Positions 6,209 through 7,953 of a DNA stretch of 7,953 bases are shown here, one piece after another. A program made the position numbers and the translations under genes. Origin of the DNA: Alphaproteobacteria bacterium (GTDB lineage Bacteria; Pseudomonadota; Alphaproteobacteria; CACIAM-22H2); assembly GCA_947500965.1 (NCBI GenBank), contig CANMWW010000080.1:1-7953 (forward strand). The letters run 5' to 3'. The notes beneath the pieces were generated by a model, which saw only the letters and a program-made list of their open reading frames with translations, did no database searches and had not been told where the DNA came from. The first letter of the stretch is position 1, and every line of letters begins with the position of its first letter.

Positions 6209-6939
6209 CGGCGCATCAGCCCGACGAGGCGGCCCTGGATGCGCACGCGGTCGGGGCCGAAGATCCGCGTCTCGTAGGCGCGGTTCGCCGGCTCGAGCGC
6301 GATCGACGCGCCGCGGCGGCGGATGCGCTTGAGCGTGACCTCGTTGTCGTCGACCAGAAGCGCGACGACGATCGTGCCGTTCTCGGCGTCGTCGCAGCGC
6401 TGGATGATGGCGGTGTCGCCATCATGGATGCCGGCCTCGATCATCGAGTCGCCGGCCACGGAGAGGGCGAAATGCTCCCCGCGGTCGAGCAGGCCGGAGG
6501 GGACGTCGACGCTGTCCTCCGGGTCCGCCACGGCCTCGATCGGCAGGCCGGCCGCGATGCGCCCGTAGAGCGGGATGCTGACCGCGCTCGCATTCGCCGC
6601 GGCCACGGCGCCGGCGAGGTTCTGGCGGAAATCGCCGCGGATCACGTTGGGCTGGAAATTGCCGGGCGGCGGGGCGGCGGGGGGCACCCGCGCCGGATCC
6701 GCGCCGTGGATGGCCGCGAGATGGTTCTCCGGCAGCTTGACGACCTCCAGCGCGCGGGCGCGATGGGGCAGGCGGCGGATGAAGCCTCGCTCCTCCAGGC
6801 CGGTGATGAGGCGGTGGATGCCCGACTTCGAGCGCAGCGCCAGCGCGTCCTTCATCTCGTCGAAGGAGGGCGACACGCCATGCGTGTCGAGATGCCGTTT
6901 GACGTAGACGAGCAGTTCGTACTGCTTGCGCGTGAGCAT
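6202..6939 (-). CDS. lexA: LexA repressor, SOS response regulator
   Basis: This 245-residue LexA represses SOS genes and inactivates itself by RecA-stimulated self-cleavage. Residues 1-66 form the winged helix-turn-helix DNA-binding domain; the recognition helix is about 38-52 (SKSGIHRLITGLEERG region). A long, proline-rich linker (about 70-120) follows, making it longer than E. coli LexA (202), as is usual in alphaproteobacteria. The cleavage site is A130-G131 in GRIAAGLPIEA. The catalytic dyad is S165 (VAGDSMIEAGIHDGD) and K204 (NEVTLKRI), equivalent to S119 and K156 of E. coli. The ATG at 6937-6939 is chosen because GGGGAGG at 6945-6951 lies 5 nt upstream and MLTRKQ is the normal LexA start. 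The frame stays open to 7023, but that would place the promoter and operator inside the gene. It is autoregulated by the SOS box at 6995-7009. Its 3' end overlaps comEC tail to tail by 7 bp. Confidence 0.98.
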   Translation of the reverse strand: MLTRKQYELLVYVKRHLDTHGVSPSFDEMKDALALRSKSGIHRLITGLEERGFIRRLPHRARALEVVKLPENHLAAIHGADPARVPPAAPPPGNFQPNVIRGDFRQNLAGAVAAANASAVSIPLYGRIAAGLPIEAVADPEDSVDVPSGLLDRGEHFALSVAGDSMIEAGIHDGDTAIIQRCDDAENGTIVVALLVDDNEVTLKRIRRRGASIALEPANRAYETRIFGPDRVRIQGRLVGLMRRY

Positions 6940-6959
6940 CTGGGCCTCCCCGGCCGGTG

Positions 6960-6968
6960 TTATCCACA
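6960..6968 (+). promoter_or_regulatory. Consensus DnaA box in the lexA leader
   Basis: TTATCCACA is an exact match to the high-affinity DnaA-binding 9-mer. It lies 21 nt upstream of the lexA start codon, between the ribosome binding site and the predicted transcription start near 6988. Six of its nine bases are A or T in a very G+C-rich region, so chance is less likely than usual. It is a single box with no companion cluster or A+T-rich unwinding element, so it is not an origin of replication. A role in lexA control is unproven. Confidence 0.5.
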
Positions 6969-6994
6969 GGAACAAAGGCGCAACCTGCATCTTC

Positions 6995-7009
6995 GTTCTA
7001 TTTTGGTTC
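6995..7009 (+). promoter_or_regulatory. SOS box (LexA operator), alphaproteobacterial direct-repeat type
   Basis: GTTC-TATTTTG-GTTC at 6995-7009 is the exact GTTC-N7-GTTC direct repeat bound by LexA in alphaproteobacteria, distinct from the CTGT-N8-ACAG palindrome of E. coli. It overlaps the -10 hexamer and part of the spacer of the predicted lexA promoter, the expected position for autorepression by blocking RNA polymerase. It is centred 84 bp upstream of the divergent AEC permease, so it might also affect that gene. Confidence 0.92.
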
Positions 7010-7023
7010 GCGCCCCCGGTCAA
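6995..7023 (-). promoter_or_regulatory. Predicted lexA promoter
   Basis: On the minus strand TTGACC (7018-7023) and TAGAAC (6995-7000) are separated by exactly 17 bp. They match the sigma-70 consensus at five and four of six positions. Transcription would start near 6988, giving a leader of about 49 nt that contains the DnaA box and the GGGGAGG ribosome binding site. The overlap of the -10 with the SOS box strongly supports the assignment. Confidence 0.75.
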
Positions 7024-7085
7024 GCCGGGTGGGTGGTCGCTCGTTGCAATCGTGGCGGCCCGGTGGGAGGTTCCGCGCCCCGCGC

Positions 7086-7953
7086 ATGGCCGGCCTCCCG
7101 GACATACTCCTGCCCGTCGTCGCCCTGATCGCCGCGGGCTTCGCCTTCGCCCGCATCGGCCTGATCACCGAGGCGGGCGAGGCCGCGCTTTCCGACATCG
7201 TGTTCTACGCCGCGACGCCGGCGCTGCTCTTCCGCGCGATGGCGAGCGCCGCCCCGGGCTCGGGCGACCTGGCGCTGATGGCCGCCTATTTCGGGCCCTG
7301 CCTCGCGCTCTATGCCGCGTGGGCGCTCGGCGCGCGCCTCGTCGCGGGGCAGGGGCCGGCGCATTGCGGGATCGGCGCGATGGGCTCGGTGTTCGGGAAC
7401 ACGGTGCTCATCGGCGTCCCGGTCGTGGAGCGGCTGCATGGCGCCGCGGGCCTTCGCCTGCTCGTGATGATCGTCTCGATCCACTCGGCGCTGCTCTTCA
7501 CGGCCACCACGATGCTCGCCGAGGCTGGTCGCGGACGCGCCGATGGCCGCGCGGCGCTCGCCGGGACGGCGCGGATGATGTCGCGCAACCCGATGGTGCT
7601 TTCCATCGCCGCCGGCGCGGTGTTCGGCGCGCTGGAACTGCGCCTGCCGGCGCCGGTGGACGCGGCGCTCGCGATGCTGGGAGGGGCGACGGCGCCGCTC
7701 GCGCTGCTCGCCGCCGGCGCCGGCCTCGCCGCCTTCCGCATCGGCGCGCAGCTCGGGGCCTGCGCCCTGGTCGCGTCGGTCAAGCTCTGCCTGTTCCCGC
7801 TCGCGGTCTGGGCGGTCGCGCGCCACGTCGCGGGGCTCGACCCGCTGGCCGTCGCCGTGGCGACGCTCGCCGCTGCGCTGCCGACGGGCACGAACGTCTA
7901 CGTGATCGCGCGCCGCTACGACGCCAGCGTGCCCGTGGCCGCGGGATCGGTCC
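7086..7953 (+). CDS. AEC (auxin efflux carrier) family permease, C-terminus beyond right edge
   Basis: From the ATG at 7086, 289 codons are open to the window edge with no stop. The protein is very hydrophobic, with about nine predicted membrane segments (roughly 4-22, 36-53, 62-82, 98-116, 126-144, 170-187, 197-216, 225-245, 254-275). Family hallmarks are the YAATPALLFRAM block (41-52), SVFGNTVLIGVPV (101-113) in the discontinuous helix region, SRNPMVLSIAAG (166-177) and ALPTGTNVYVIARRYD (264-279). AEC members are secondary transporters usually of about 310 residues, so roughly 20-30 residues are missing. Bacterial members move malonate, malate or other organic acids; the substrate here is unknown and the name does not imply auxin transport. 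GGGAGG at 7065-7070 is 15 nt upstream, rather far, and no better in-frame start is visible. It is divergent from lexA with 146 bp between start codons. Confidence 0.93.
   Translation, partial: MAGLPDILLPVVALIAAGFAFARIGLITEAGEAALSDIVFYAATPALLFRAMASAAPGSGDLALMAAYFGPCLALYAAWALGARLVAGQGPAHCGIGAMGSVFGNTVLIGVPVVERLHGAAGLRLLVMIVSIHSALLFTATTMLAEAGRGRADGRAALAGTARMMSRNPMVLSIAAGAVFGALELRLPAPVDAALAMLGGATAPLALLAAGAGLAAFRIGAQLGACALVASVKLCLFPLAVWAVARHVAGLDPLAVAVATLAAALPTGTNVYVIARRYDASVPVAAGSV

Noticed and set aside
6960..7009. DnaA box plus a locally A+T-richer segment as a possible replication origin.
   Set aside because: Only one DnaA box is present, with no cluster, no extended A+T-rich unwinding region and no origin-linked genes nearby.
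6154..7128. A 324-codon plus-strand open frame antisense to lexA.
   Set aside because: It is opposite a complete LexA with cleavage site and Ser/Lys dyad, and would run through the lexA promoter and SOS box.
7020..7826. Long minus-strand open frames antisense to the AEC permease.
   Set aside because: They are Arg/Ala/Glu-rich shadows; the plus-strand frame from 7086 has clear AEC family motifs and membrane segments.

Overview
This window comes from the chromosome of a G+C-rich alphaproteobacterium; by eye the G+C is about 70% and third codon positions are almost all G or C. Three things support the assignment: a direct-repeat SOS box GTTC-N7-GTTC in front of lexA, which is the alphaproteobacterial LexA operator; the housekeeping neighbourhood gltA, gltX, comEC, lexA; and the character of the ComEC and LexA proteins. 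The order or genus cannot be fixed from the sequence alone.

Layout, left to right. At 1-354 on the minus strand is the N-terminal part of a Gfo/Idh/MocA-type NAD(P)-dependent oxidoreductase, cut by the window edge. Divergent from it at 427-831 is a complete glyoxalase I (gloA). A small minus-strand ORF for a one-helix membrane protein (847-1002) converges on gloA. Citrate synthase (gltA, 1092-2402) and glutamyl-tRNA synthetase (gltX, 2531-3934) follow on the minus strand, with a candidate gltA promoter and a strong G+C-rich hairpin between them. Divergent from gltX is comEC (4031-6208, plus strand), the inner-membrane DNA-uptake channel protein. Its stop codon overlaps that of the convergent lexA (6202-6939, minus strand). 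Divergent from lexA is an AEC (auxin efflux carrier) family permease (7086 onward) that runs off the right edge.

Functionally this is a set of core genes rather than one pathway: central carbon metabolism (gltA), translation (gltX), methylglyoxal detoxification (gloA), DNA uptake (comEC), DNA-damage control (lexA) and transport (AEC). The best-supported regulatory element is the lexA control region. It has a -35/-10 pair with a 17-bp spacer, an SOS box overlapping the -10 and spacer, and a consensus DnaA box in the leader just upstream of the ribosome binding site.

I see no mobile element, CRISPR array, tRNA, rRNA or obvious foreign island. No stretch over 300 bases lacks a gene. I found no convincing undescribed multi-gene system. 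The items most worth a second look are the DnaA box in the lexA leader, the degenerate C-terminal domain of ComEC, and the small membrane ORF beside gltA.
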